From Whitmania pigra (Eukaryota; Annelida; Clitellata; Hirudinida; Haemopidae), in NCBI GenBank assembly GCA_021613335.1, contig JAJTWR010000044.1:243501-307500 (forward strand): a stretch of 64,000 nucleotides of DNA, read 5' to 3'. Under the pieces are notes generated by a model. It was not told the DNA's origin, did not search any database, and worked only from the letters and a program-made list of their open reading frames with translations. The position numbers and the translations under genes were made by a program. Shown here in pieces: positions 24,150 to 35,110 of the stretch. How positions within the stretch are numbered: the stretch's first letter is position 1; the number at the start of each line of letters is the position of its first letter.

Positions 24150-27100
24150 TTAGAGTTTCAAACCCACATCTTCAAGGTTCATGTGAATCCGACCCTTAAC
24201 CCCGTCATCTGAAAACTCTGAAAATGCCCCTGCCAAAAACATCTCCATTCAGAGGAATGACATTTATCATTTAATTAAATTCGAATTTCCTAAAAATGTA
24301 TGATATGAAATAAACATCCAGGGCATCTACTAGCTGCCTTACCATAGAGACTGACGATTTTACAACAGGAATGCACAAAATCCTCAAAAGTCAGTCGGCA
24401 TTTCTTTCCTCCACATCTCCTGAAAATAGTTTCTTGAACCTTTCTGCTCAGAGTGAATCCTAAGTAATAAAATTGCTTATAAACATTCATTAGGCACAAA
24501 TGAACCATTTAGATGTGTGTTATTTGAAATGGGATCAAAGCATGCTGAAATACCTATGCTGCCAAATGCCTGGGCAAGTTCAAACGTATCTATATCTCCC
24601 GAAAGGTCCTTGTCAAAAGTTTTGAATTTATCCTTTAAAAAATGGAGATTACTTAATAGAAAAAACATTTATAAGATATCTCTGGATTCAGACCTTCCAA
24701 AGTGTGAGTTCCTTCATAATTTTTGTGAAACCATTCACAGACACCACACCTGACCTCTCAGGCTATGCAAAGAATTCACAAATTCAAGAAAAATTTTACA
24801 AAAAATCAACAATTACAATTTAATTTCACCTAAAAATAAGCACTGAATTTGTTAATTTGTCAATTAGAAAATGCAATGTTACTCACATCTGCTAAAAATA
24901 GAAGGCTCCTAGCAGCTTCTAGACCAATTGTCCAACCAAGACCATCTGTTGTTGAAAGAAAGCAACGACCCAGCTAGTTTAAAAAGTTTAATATGATAAC
25001 ATTATGATACATCACTTATAATGATGTTGTTTTAAATAATAATAATAATAATAACGGCAATAATAATCATAATACTAACAACAACAACAACAACATTTAC
25101 CTTTCGTGAGCACCTCGTTGGCTGCATTGACCAACTCCTGAGCATCCATCCTGTCTTCACCACCTGTGAACTTCTCAAAAACTCTCTCAACATCTTTATC
25201 CACAGGTGAATTCAGCTAATAAATCACAAACGAGATTAAATCTAACATAGTTATTTTTACTTTCAGCATTATACAGTTTTGGACATGGAAGACACTTTAA
25301 CAATTAATTTAACAATATACCACCTTTTGCAAAGTCGTGGGAATATCTGCAGCCCTGAAAGAAGACAAATCAAGTTTTAAAATGAGTTAAATTTATAGTT
25401 CTTTTTTTAATAATAATTAATTATTTATAATTCGAGAAACCCAGAAAACATCGCAATTTAATTTGTGTTGAACAACTTTCAAATTTAAATGTAGCAGTGC
25501 AACATGGCTTGGCAAGCTTGTTGAGCGACGTGTAATTTATTGCATCTGCTTATTATTTCCTGATCGCCTAACATCAGAACATCATCTAGCAGATGCTCAT
25601 CGTCGGTCAACAACCTATGTTTTCCATAAAACTTTTGTGCATTGATATGTTTACGGCACGGTCACAAGTTATTAGTAGAGTTTATCGAAATTATGAAAGT
25701 TTGATATTTAATTATCAATTATTTCAATTCAAATCATCCCTGATCTCTCAAAGAGAAATAATATCTGATAAGGTAAGACTTAAACTGATTAATTAAACAA
25801 TTACAACAATTATTTTTATTAATGCATCCCCTATTTGATGTAGGTTTTTAGTTATGAAGTTAGTTATGTTTGAAGATGTTTAATATAGAATTAAATATTA
25901 TTTTATAATATGACTGTAAAGGTAAGCTAGGTCACGTTAGCACGATGTACATGGTAAATACAACTATTTACAGAGTCAGTAAAATCAACTTGTTTATTAT
26001 AGAATTCATGTGGCTAAGAATTTTTTTGATCAATACAGGACAAACACCTGCCAAAAGGTATTCAACAGACGATAATCTGAAAGGAGTTCATCATCCGTTT
26101 AAAACATTTATGTAATTCTCAAAGACTATTGCAAATAAACATTGAATGAATTATTTTTAACAATATCTTAAGAAAAGTACATATGTTCACAATTTAAAGG
26201 ACTACGTCCCATCACCAACTTATATAAGTAAGACACAGTAGGACATTAAGTTGAAAAGTGCTTCTGCAATGGTTAAGACTTTGCCTGCAGATTTTACCGG
26301 CATGGAATCGAATCCCATTGTGGGAGCGTCGATTAAACCATCCAGTTGTGTAACTTGCACTAATAAACAACATTTAAAAATGTATAAAAGCAGTAATAAC
26401 ATTGGGCTTCAGCAGGCAAGTGGTTAAGGCTTTTGTTTTGCTGTGGCTTTGTAAGGAGTTAAAATATTAGCTGCTAGCAAGAGTTTTTAGAGCTAACATA
26501 CCCTTTAATGTGTGATAGCAACAACAGCATATCAAATGGGATTATAATAACACAAGTACGTACAAAATCCTTATTAACAAAAAATCTCTCATGATCATTA
26601 AGCATTCAATCAATAAAAAAGAAAAATAAATAAAAAAAAATAGAAAAGGAGAGATTTAGTTGCCTGTTAAATTTGTTATCAAAATGTCCTGAAAAAGAAT
26701 TATAAATAGAGAAGGAAATGCACAAGCTTCTTCTGAAAAACATAGAAAATTGATCTGAAAAGGACTTTTTTATATTGTTTTTAGAAAAAAGGGATAAAGA
26801 GCCACTTCATTAAGCCCATCACTTGCCACAGAGAATTATAAGAGCCGACAGAAGGAACGAAAGCCTCAACATCAAAACTCTTTGGAAGATCAAAGCAGTC
26901 TGCTTATACTTTGGAAATCATTACATAAATTGTAGGGATTGACCATTTTGGCAGAAGACAACATGCCGTGGAATCTAGAGTTTAAAGTTCTTCAGAAAAT
27001 ACAAAAGGATTTCAACATTTCACAATAAACTGTCTGCTTATTCTTTAAAGATGAGAAATCTTGCTGGAGAGCCAGTGCCAATGAAAGCCATGAACAAAAC

Positions 27101-30100
27101 CGGGCAGACTATATAAAAATCTTTTGATTAAAATGCTGTTGATAAATTCTACGACCTTTAAACCAATAAGGACTGACAAAGAGCATTTACATCCCATCTT
27201 CAAGTTTTCTCACAATTGAAAATGAATGGACAAATGTAAGAAGATAAATATTAAAAATACTCATTTTCAAGCAGCCATTTACCTGAACTTGACGGCATCC
27301 TCGGTAAACACTCTGAGAAGGAAATTTGTCGCGTCATTCGGTTTGAACGTTGAAGGGATGATGACGTACTGACCAGAATCAACTTTTAAGTGGTCGCTGA
27401 CTTCCCTCATGTTTGTATAGGTTGAGTTTGGATGGGAAACCTGAGTTGCTAATTCATATACATTCTTGTAGCTCAACAACTGAACTGTGTCCTTTTTCAA
27501 CTGTAGGATTTAAAATCTCTTTATAGACGTTTGCTCTCATATGCCATAAAATTCATGTAATTCTATGTTTTGAACAAAATTCTAATTCTGAAATAAGTCG
27601 AGAATGATAAATTTTACTTTGTAAATTCTGAAGTTGATGAAAAAACTTTCATTTTGATTGCTGGAGTTCTGAAGAAGAGAGATCACCATGTTGATTTGCT
27701 TGTCATTGGTGCCAGTTTGTCGGACAGTCACAACAAACTGAGGATTCTTCCAAAATAAATCTGAAGGCATAAATCTTACATCTCAAAATTTAATTTGTAT
27801 ACCAAAACTAATTTGGCTATTTTATGCTCCTTGTGGGTGTCACAAACCTTCACAGAAAGTCATACTTGTATTAAGACAACAAATTTAAAAATTCAGATCA
27901 TTGTTTTGCAACATTTTATAGAAGTCTTGCTTGGAGGACATGCCTAACAATTCTTTCATTGAATTTATATTTATTTTTTATTAAGGAGAATTCAAAAAAC
28001 TAAATAATTCCCATGACTGAACTTTTTCAGGTTGAATGATTTAAATTTTTTAATCATTTAAATACCACATTTTAAACAGTGTTACATGCATCCTGTAAAT
28101 TTTTTGTGTGTAAAATTACACAAATAGTGACATAACTACTTGACTAACTTCATTTAAATTAAAGCCTTTTTAAAAGAGCATTTTTGCTCATTTATTTTTT
28201 ACAGTGATCAATTTTTTTTATTAAAGTTAAAATATAATAATCTTCATCTAAAATGCAATCCTGCTTTAAATGCGAATGACGCCGTCCTCCAAATTCATTG
28301 CAGCTTGAATACCCCGATCCAGCATTTAATTTCTTTATATTACAAGACAAAAAAGTCATAAACATGTCATTGCACAAAAGACATCACATGAACATTCCTT
28401 TATGTCTGCCTTTAGCATGTTACATTCGCCTACACGAGATTTATTGAAGCGTCGAACAAGCGAATAGAAGAACGAAATCGAAAGAAACGAGCGACTCACT
28501 TTCGTGCGGCGAGTTGCCACACCCTCCGGCACTGAAACCTCTCAACCACTCTCCTTCGAAAGATTTCACGTTCCACAATTTCTTTTCCTTGAAAATTATT
28601 TTCAAAGCATTTCAACAGCATCTCCAACCAGGATGAGATATCTGAGAGTCCACAAACCTCAGAAAAGGTTTCTCGTGTAGATTCAGCAGTCAAGTGGCAG
28701 ATGGTGATGTATTCAAAGTTGGCCACAAAATCATCATAAGACATCCTGCATTTGTGAAAGCTTAATGATAACAAAATAATATTTATAATAATAATTATCA
28801 CTATATTACAACACTTATTACATAAGATATGTTATTTTTTATTGTAATTAATGAATGTATTATAATAAATAACAATAATAAGTATTAATTTGCTGACTTA
28901 AATTTAAGTTTATTTTTGTGGTTAAAAATTTGCTTCAATACTAATAAATTGAAGAGAAAATATTCAATTGTTAATTATTTAATAATAATTATAACAATTA
29001 ATTTACAAAGCGCCATGTGCGCAGTGTTGATTTAATGTTAACTATTTGTTGATTATTTATTAATTACTAAAAATATTTAAATGTTGATTGTTTGCCAATT
29101 ACCAGAAATCACCGTCCTCACAGTTGACCATGTTCAGTTTATCCTTGATTTCGTTCGGAATGTGCGACCACTCCATGGAGCTGCAAGGAATGGTTATCGG
29201 ATAATTTATTATTTTTCATATGAAACTCATGCTCATCAACATAGCGTAATGTTTACAACTTATACAAATTACAATATTGTGTGTACAGCATCCTCATCCT
29301 ACCCTCACGATCGCAACAAAATATTTCCCGAAACCCACTTGTCAGACCATGCACCATTCCATTCCTTCTTGCCCCATGGGTTCCTCAGTTGAATGAGTCT
29401 TGTTAGAACTCCCTTGAATTTAAGCTGGATCATTTTAAAGCATCATTTAGCAACTGGTATTACAGATTATCACTTAATTGATAATTAATTTGACATAATT
29501 TGAATTGTAATAAATGAGAAGTTGTTATAACTGAAACATTTGCTCACTAACTCACCCTGACTAGATTGATTATGCTGTATGCATGACCAGAATATAAACC
29601 ACTCGGTAGTGGTGCTGCATTCACATAATCACCCTATAATTAATATTTGGGTTTAATCACATGATAAAATCATCAATCTTTGTATCTTATGATAATTATT
29701 ACATTATTTCTTGTTATAAGAGTAAAATGAAGACATAAAAATTAGAATAATTACATCAATATGACCTCCAAGCATGGAAGACCGTTTCATCATCTCGTAC
29801 AATTCATCGTACAAATTTGCCAAATTGCTTTTTTTGAGATTTATCATTTCGGAAATTCCGCCAGTAAAGTCCACGAGAGCATTGTTTGTGAAGCCGCCTT
29901 CTAAATTGTTATAACCTCCATACAATCTGACATTCAATAAATGTTGTTTCAATAACACAAGCTGCCTACATACCAACATCAACAAACTTGTCAATGTTCA
30001 ACATTGCTTGTCAAATATTTACTTTGCATAAGCCTTTTCAAACAGAGGCACCCAAAATTCATTTGGCTGGCTCTTGTTGCATCCAAACACAAGCTTTCCG

Positions 30101-30843
30101 TTCACTGTTGGCAATCTGTCGTCTATAACTATCTCCACGTATTTTCCAAACCGCCAAAAGTGAAAACAAAATATTCCTTGGATGCAAGAGATAGGTTCAA
30201 TTATAATTTAAAAAGTTAATTGTAGAGGATAATACATAGTATTTGAAATTTCTTTTTGAACCTGCATAGCTTTTGTCAAATTCCTGATCAGAAGGAACAC
30301 ATCTTGCCAAGAGAGCCTCGTGTGCCGTTGCCATGCAAGCAGCTGCAGCAATGAACCAGCAGTTCCCTTGTAAGAGTTTTGAGATAATTTTACATTTTCT
30401 TTAATTTATTGTCCTTAAATTTATTTGGAACTCACTCAAATCTCCCTGAAAAAGATCACTTTTACTCATTCCATCTTTTATAAAAACAGGATGTTCACAA
30501 ATTTCCTTCAAAATTATTAAATTAGTTTTAGACCAAGAAAGCTTAACAGGAATTGCATTATAATATTAAAATATTATTCATTAACACCTCCTCACTAATA
30601 ACTATCAAGCTAGAGAATGTAAATTATAAAGATTAGGTAACGTGTTTTTTTTTAAATTCAAAAATTGTTCACTTTTGGCCTCTTCCACACAAAATATCCC
30701 TTCAAAGATCCAATGATCGATGGTCCAGCAGGAAACTCTAAATCCTCAAACAATCTGTTTTGTTGCACCAGTTTCGATTTTAGTAGCAAAAAGGTTTCCG
30801 AGGGTTTCCCGCTATGTTCTTGAAAGGAATCCAATTCCGACAT
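24150..30843 (-). CDS. Calpain, calcium-dependent cysteine protease
   Basis: Nineteen exons join in phase (5' to 3': 30673-30843, 30436-30505, 30262-30366, 30023-30176, 29755-29926, 29556-29633, 29339-29412, 29103-29180, 28658-28745, 28500-28587, 27618-27760, 27283-27500, 25324-25354, 25101-25215, 24887-24945, 24694-24762, 24554-24632, 24343-24459, 24150-24229), giving 662 residues. The N-terminal protease domain shows [13 protein letters not shown], then [14 protein letters not shown] (catalytic Cys), SGHAYSI (His) and RNPWG (Asn), so it should be active. The C2-like domain includes [13 protein letters not shown] [13 protein letters not shown]. The penta-EF region has one canonical loop, [12 protein letters not shown]; the others are degenerate. 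This is a classical calpain layout acting in the cytosol. A 1.9-kb intron separates the C2-like and EF-hand halves. Confidence 0.95.
25355..27282 (-). other. Large calpain intron 12
   Basis: The one long intron in an otherwise compact gene. AT-rich with no nested gene that I can support; the short open frames within it have no recognisable homology. Confidence 0.5.
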
Positions 30844-31231
30844 CCTTTGCTCTTGCCAGTGTTTTGTCCTCAACTTGAAGAAGTCGAATGGGCGAAGAAC
30901 ATGCGCTACCTACTGTGTACACCTGCGTCACAATTACCTGTATTTTCATATTGTCGCGCGTCGCTTTTATCTTCAATCGGGTTCAGTCACCGGAGATTTA
31001 GTTGTTTCGGCGACTTCTTCTTATGATCGTTACCATAGCACTAAAATATGTGCTCGAAATTCGAAAACACTTCTTAACCGTACTTCCGTACCGACGCATT
31101 CATTCTAGATAATGTTATTTATTTTACAAAGATCACGCGTTAGGAAGTTTTGGGTTTTGTTTAATAAAACAAAAAGTCTGTGACTTTTGTACTGAAATCG
31201 TGGACTGGGCTTATATTGGCTTATGACTGCG

Positions 31232-31654
31232 AAAATGGCTCTCCGTAATCATCAGTTAACAGATGAGAATGATTGTTCCCAAGTTAACATTTATGAAGAA
31301 GAAATCGACTGGTTGAGTATGGTTTTAAATTTTAAAAGGTAGATCTCGACATACCATATGGTTATTAGGACATTGGTTAACGATACATTCGCAATTGATT
31401 GAATCTCATCGGGTTGACGAAAGGTTCAATGAATGAACGTGAACTGGCAAAGGTTGCAAACATCGACTCAGCAAGAGTCCATGTAAGTATTATTGGACCA
31501 ATCACAAATGACGTCGTACGCCTAAAGAGGTTATCAGGTACTTGCATCTCATGAACTGTAAGGATCAATAAAGGATAAAGTTTGATGCGCCTGTTTTAGG
31601 AGATGTCCGATCTTTCGTATAAAAAAGTCACTCAGTAGGAGAAATAAAAGAAAC
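31232..31654 (+). CDS. Possible small gene divergent from calpain (unresolved)
   Basis: An ATG at 31232 opens a frame with ordinary protein character (MALRNHQLTDENDC, then YEEEIDWLSM) that runs to a donor-like site near 31338. A segment around 31426-31480 reads MNERELAKVANIDSARVH before a strong GTAAGT donor. A TTTTAG acceptor near 31602 leads into EMSDLSYKKVTQ and a stop. I could not join these segments in one clean frame: the middle exon lacks a usable acceptor. The position 389 bp upstream of the calpain start, in divergent orientation, would fit a shared promoter. The family is not recognised. Confidence 0.25.
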
Positions 31655-33013
31655 TTCTGGTCTCTTACTTTTTATAGACGTTAATATGTAAATAAATCAG
31701 ACTGAATCTTTTTTTAATCTGAATTATTTCCTTGGAATGATTTAGTTGAGTAAATATCACAAAACGTTGAATATATCAAAAGACAAAACCGAATGCAATC
31801 GTTTCTCACAACAGTTTTTAAAATATATTTTTATTGAGGCGGAAAGGTCAGATAGAGTTAGAATGTTAATTATCGACCGGGAACCCCGGCAAATTTTAGC
31901 AGGGGAATGACATAAAACTTATATAAGAAGTTTAAATAATTTTTGTTTAAATGGTAACTGTTCTATGTCAGTGACCAAATATGTCCGATTTTTGGAGGTA
32001 ATCGCACTCCAGAGTAACCAAAAAAATCACTTCATAAGCGATAAGAAGTTTTTCAAAAAGTTAATTTTAATTCCCATAAATTTTAAATGGTCTGGTTCAA
32101 TTATTGTTTTAATGGTTTTAATTCCCATATATTTTAAATGTGCTGGTTCAACTTCGCACTTCCAATCAAGAAGTTTGAAAATTCAAGTCTATTACACATG
32201 CAAGTAGTAAAGTAATCCTTCGCTTTTCTATTTAAATTCCTAAGCTTCATATTAATACTCATTGTTCTAAACAATCACATTAATGAATTATTAACTGTAA
32301 TAGTTAACCTTAATTAATAGAAAATCAATGACAAGTATATAAACTTCTATCTAAGATTTTTTATTGAAACTTGATATGGAATCTCTTTTGATGAAATGTA
32401 ATCTTTAAAAATTTTAAATGGTTTTTCACTGGTCTCTATAACCTGTAGCGGGTGTTTGAGATCATGCTTACCTGTGGGACTAGCTTGTCCACTCCTTATA
32501 ATCACTCCTCTTTAACGGAGCAATTATTTCTTAGCGGTCTCTTGCTAAAATTGCCGGTTGTAGTAAATTTCTTATTTATTGAACGGGAATCTCTTGCAGT
32601 CAAACGAAGTTATTTAGTATTGAACTTTTTGGCTTGAGGTTACTGTCGAATATTTGAAAACAACCAGGAAACTTTGTTAGGAAAGGTGTTATTCTATTTT
32701 GTGGCTTTATTTATTTAAACTATTTTGGCTATAAGTTTATAGCACAAGCTTAATTTATAATATTTAGCTTCTTGTTCAAACGTTTTTTAAATGAAATTGG
32801 CGAAAGAATATTGCTGAAAAATTTCTGTAACTTGAATTTTATTAACTTTTTTCGAACCTCTGTCGAAACAGAGTAAATTTGTGGCCTTGCGTAGTTAAGT
32901 ATTTTGGCTATAAGTATGTAGCACAAATATAACGTCTGCTCTTAATTTATAATATTTGGCTTCCTGTCCAGAGTTTTTTTAATTAAATTTGTAAATGCTT
33001 AGAATCATAAACA
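31655..33013. other. Spacer upstream of the small zinc-finger gene, with degenerate duplications
   Basis: AT-rich. Two imperfect local duplications are visible: about 36 bp at 32065-32100 repeated at 32117-32152, and about 90-100 bp starting at 32701 repeated about 180-190 bp further on from 32881. Nothing coding was recognised. Confidence 0.5.
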
Positions 33014-33634
33014 ATGGGAAGGCGAGGCAGAGGAAGAAAGAAGAGACTAACAGCTGTTCACCCAATTTGGCACGGCCATTGCAACCACGGAAAAGTCGTA
33101 GGCCTTGTAAGTCAGCTCAGACCTCTCACTGCAAAACTCAAACTAAATAATGGCAAAATTTTGTTTGCCAGAATGGTCTTCTTCGGCCTGCCTTGAAACC
33201 AGGAAAGAAGCGCGTTTACACCTGCAACTATGAAGGCTGTGAAGCACACTTCTCGAGCCTAAACAACTTCTGCGACCACCAGCTGACTCTGGGGCACTGT
33301 AAGCTTTTTTTATTTTTATAATTTTTATGTGTTGCCTTAAGCGTTGTGATATTTGAGTAAATTAAAAGTTTAATTTATTTGTTATTATTAAGTTATTTGA
33401 ACAACTGCTATAATTTCAAAACAAATTTATTAGCTAAGCTTATTTTATATTTACACAGTCCGCTATCCTGGTTGGGTTCCGATTTGGAGATGCAGATTGT
33501 GTAAGTGGGCAGCCGTGACAAAACACCAGCTGTTCCTCCACATTCGGGATACTCATGCGTGCTCGCGATGCGGGAAGGTCATCTGCAATTCAGTTTCGAG
33601 GAGACGTCGAAGATTCTCGACGCGTGGTGATTAA
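33014..33634 (+). CDS. Small C2H2 zinc-finger protein, family unknown
   Basis: Three exons in phase (33014-33106, 33172-33298, 33459-33634) encode about 131 residues. The N-terminus MGRRGRGRKKR is basic, like a nuclear localisation or AT-hook-type segment. A classical-looking finger follows, YTCNYEGCEAHFSSLNNFCDH ending in LTLGH. A second cysteine-histidine cluster is WRCRLCKWAAVTKHQLFLHIRDTH, followed by ACSRCGKVIC and an arginine-rich tail. The sequence predicts a small nuclear nucleic-acid-binding protein. I do not recognise an orthologue. The last coding segment lies inside a 190-bp tandem duplication. Confidence 0.6.
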
Positions 33635-33919
33635 ATGGACAGGCAGTGATTGTAATGAGTCGATCAAAGTGACGATTTATCAATCCGTTGACTTTTGTGT
33701 ATTTTCGAGTTGATATCAATGTCTTCGGAACATTCTGGCTACTCATGCATGCTCGCGATGCGGGAAGGTCATCTGCAATTCAGTTTGAAGGCGACGTCGA
33801 AGATTCTCGACGCGTGGTGATTAAATGGACAGGCAGTGATTGTAATGAGTCGATCAAAGTGACGATTTATCAATCCGTTGACTTTTGTGTATTTTCGAGT
33901 TTATATCACTGTCTTCGGA
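33540..33919. repeat. 190-bp direct tandem duplication over the zinc-finger gene's 3' end
   Basis: Positions 33540-33729 and 33730-33919 are nearly identical. The first unit contains the last coding codons and the stop of the small zinc-finger gene; the second repeats that segment with a TCG-to-TGA change in the same frame and so is a broken exon copy. High identity suggests a recent event. Confidence 0.9.
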
Positions 33920-34605
33920 AGCACGGTTATTAACTGTTACATTTTTGCTAATGTTTCTGGTTGTTAGCCAGATTTTTAAATAAATTCGGTTTCGGTAAAG
34001 GTTTGTGTTGGCTTTTTAACTTGTGCAGATAAATGTTGAAAAACATGGGTTGAACTCGATGAAATTTAGGAATGTTGAGTCTCATTCTATAAGTGACAAT
34101 GAGAGCTTTTGTTGACAAATAAACAGGAAATTTAAATTTCGAAAGTAAATGAAAATATTTGTTGAAATGCATTCCAATGTTAACTTTCATTGTCTGTCCT
34201 TTGAGTATGAGATGGATGCTTTGAAATTCAAACTGTTGAGTTGGTGGAATGAACATGTCTCATCTTCAATTTGCTTCTCTTAATCATGATTAACATAACA
34301 TTTATTCATAGTGGTATGAAGACTAATGTATGTGTGATAAGCTGCTTGATTACCTTGAATTTCATTATTGTCGATGTATTTAATTGCATTTGAAGTTTTG
34401 AAATTAATTTAACAATAGAAGTCTTTACTTATTTAACAAGTCAATTCATTTGTTATTCCTTGATTATAATGTAATTTTTGATAACAATTCCAATATCAAC
34501 AAAGTAAATGAATTGAATTAAAATATATAATAACAATGATGGCAATACAACTTCATAGACACTGCAGACATTTAACAAAAACTTACTCAAGAGTAACATT
34601 TCCAG
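33920..34605. other. Spacer, no gene seen
   Basis: AT-rich sequence. A 102-codon minus-strand frame at 33948-34256 has no recognisable domain and no splice or family support. Confidence 0.4.
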
Positions 34606-35110
34606 GTCAGCGAAAACAGTTGAACCAGGAGACGGAATTGTTGGAATCCCTGCTGCCCAAGGTTGAACTCTGCAAAAGCCTCTGTTCCAAGCGGAAACTC
34701 GTCGAGAAGTCTGCAGACGTTCTTGAGGCTTTTAACCAGGTCAACAAGAAGCCTTTTGTGATGACACCTGCATAACCTGATTTCACCAAAAAAGGTCTGA
34801 TTGTGGCGTCTACGATTACACATATTATTGTCAAACATTCCTCATGCCTTTCTTAATGTTCTCTCAAGGACTCCCCAAAACATCTAAGTCAGTCGACCTT
34901 TGACTTTTTCGAGGAGATTACTTTCTGAAATAACAACCAAACGAATATTAATTAGCATGACAAATAATTGATAATCAGTTCTAGTGATTCAAATAGCTAC
35001 AATTTCAAATCACTTCTTACAGAGTTTTAGGGATGACTACCATCAGAGAGGTACTTCAATCCAAAAGGTGATTACCTCATTCTCAGGTTTCATGACAGCC
35101 CAGCAACTAG
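34606..35110 (+). pseudogene. Remains of a TRIM37-like gene (coiled-coil and MATH parts)
   Basis: After an acceptor-like TTTCCAG, the frame reads QLNQETELLESLLPKVE and EAFNQVNKKPFVMTP, matching the coiled coil that precedes the MATH domain of TRIM37, an E3 ubiquitin ligase. The frame then meets a TAA exactly where the family continues into PDFT, and PDFTK is read after the stop. Further MATH-like pieces lie in shifted frames: QGLPKTSK near 34867-34890 and, at about 35055-35100, a segment with ERYFNP and DYLILRFH preceded by a one-base frame shift. The RING and B-box exons are not seen nearby. Stop, shifts and missing exons together indicate a decayed copy, though a diverged gene with unusual splicing cannot be excluded. 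Confidence 0.5.

Noticed and set aside
26220..26402. Leucine-rich minus-strand frame inside the large calpain intron
   Set aside because: No extended homology or joining exons; best read as intronic sequence.
33948..34256. 102-codon minus-strand frame
   Set aside because: No domain, no neighbouring exons and ordinary AT-rich composition.
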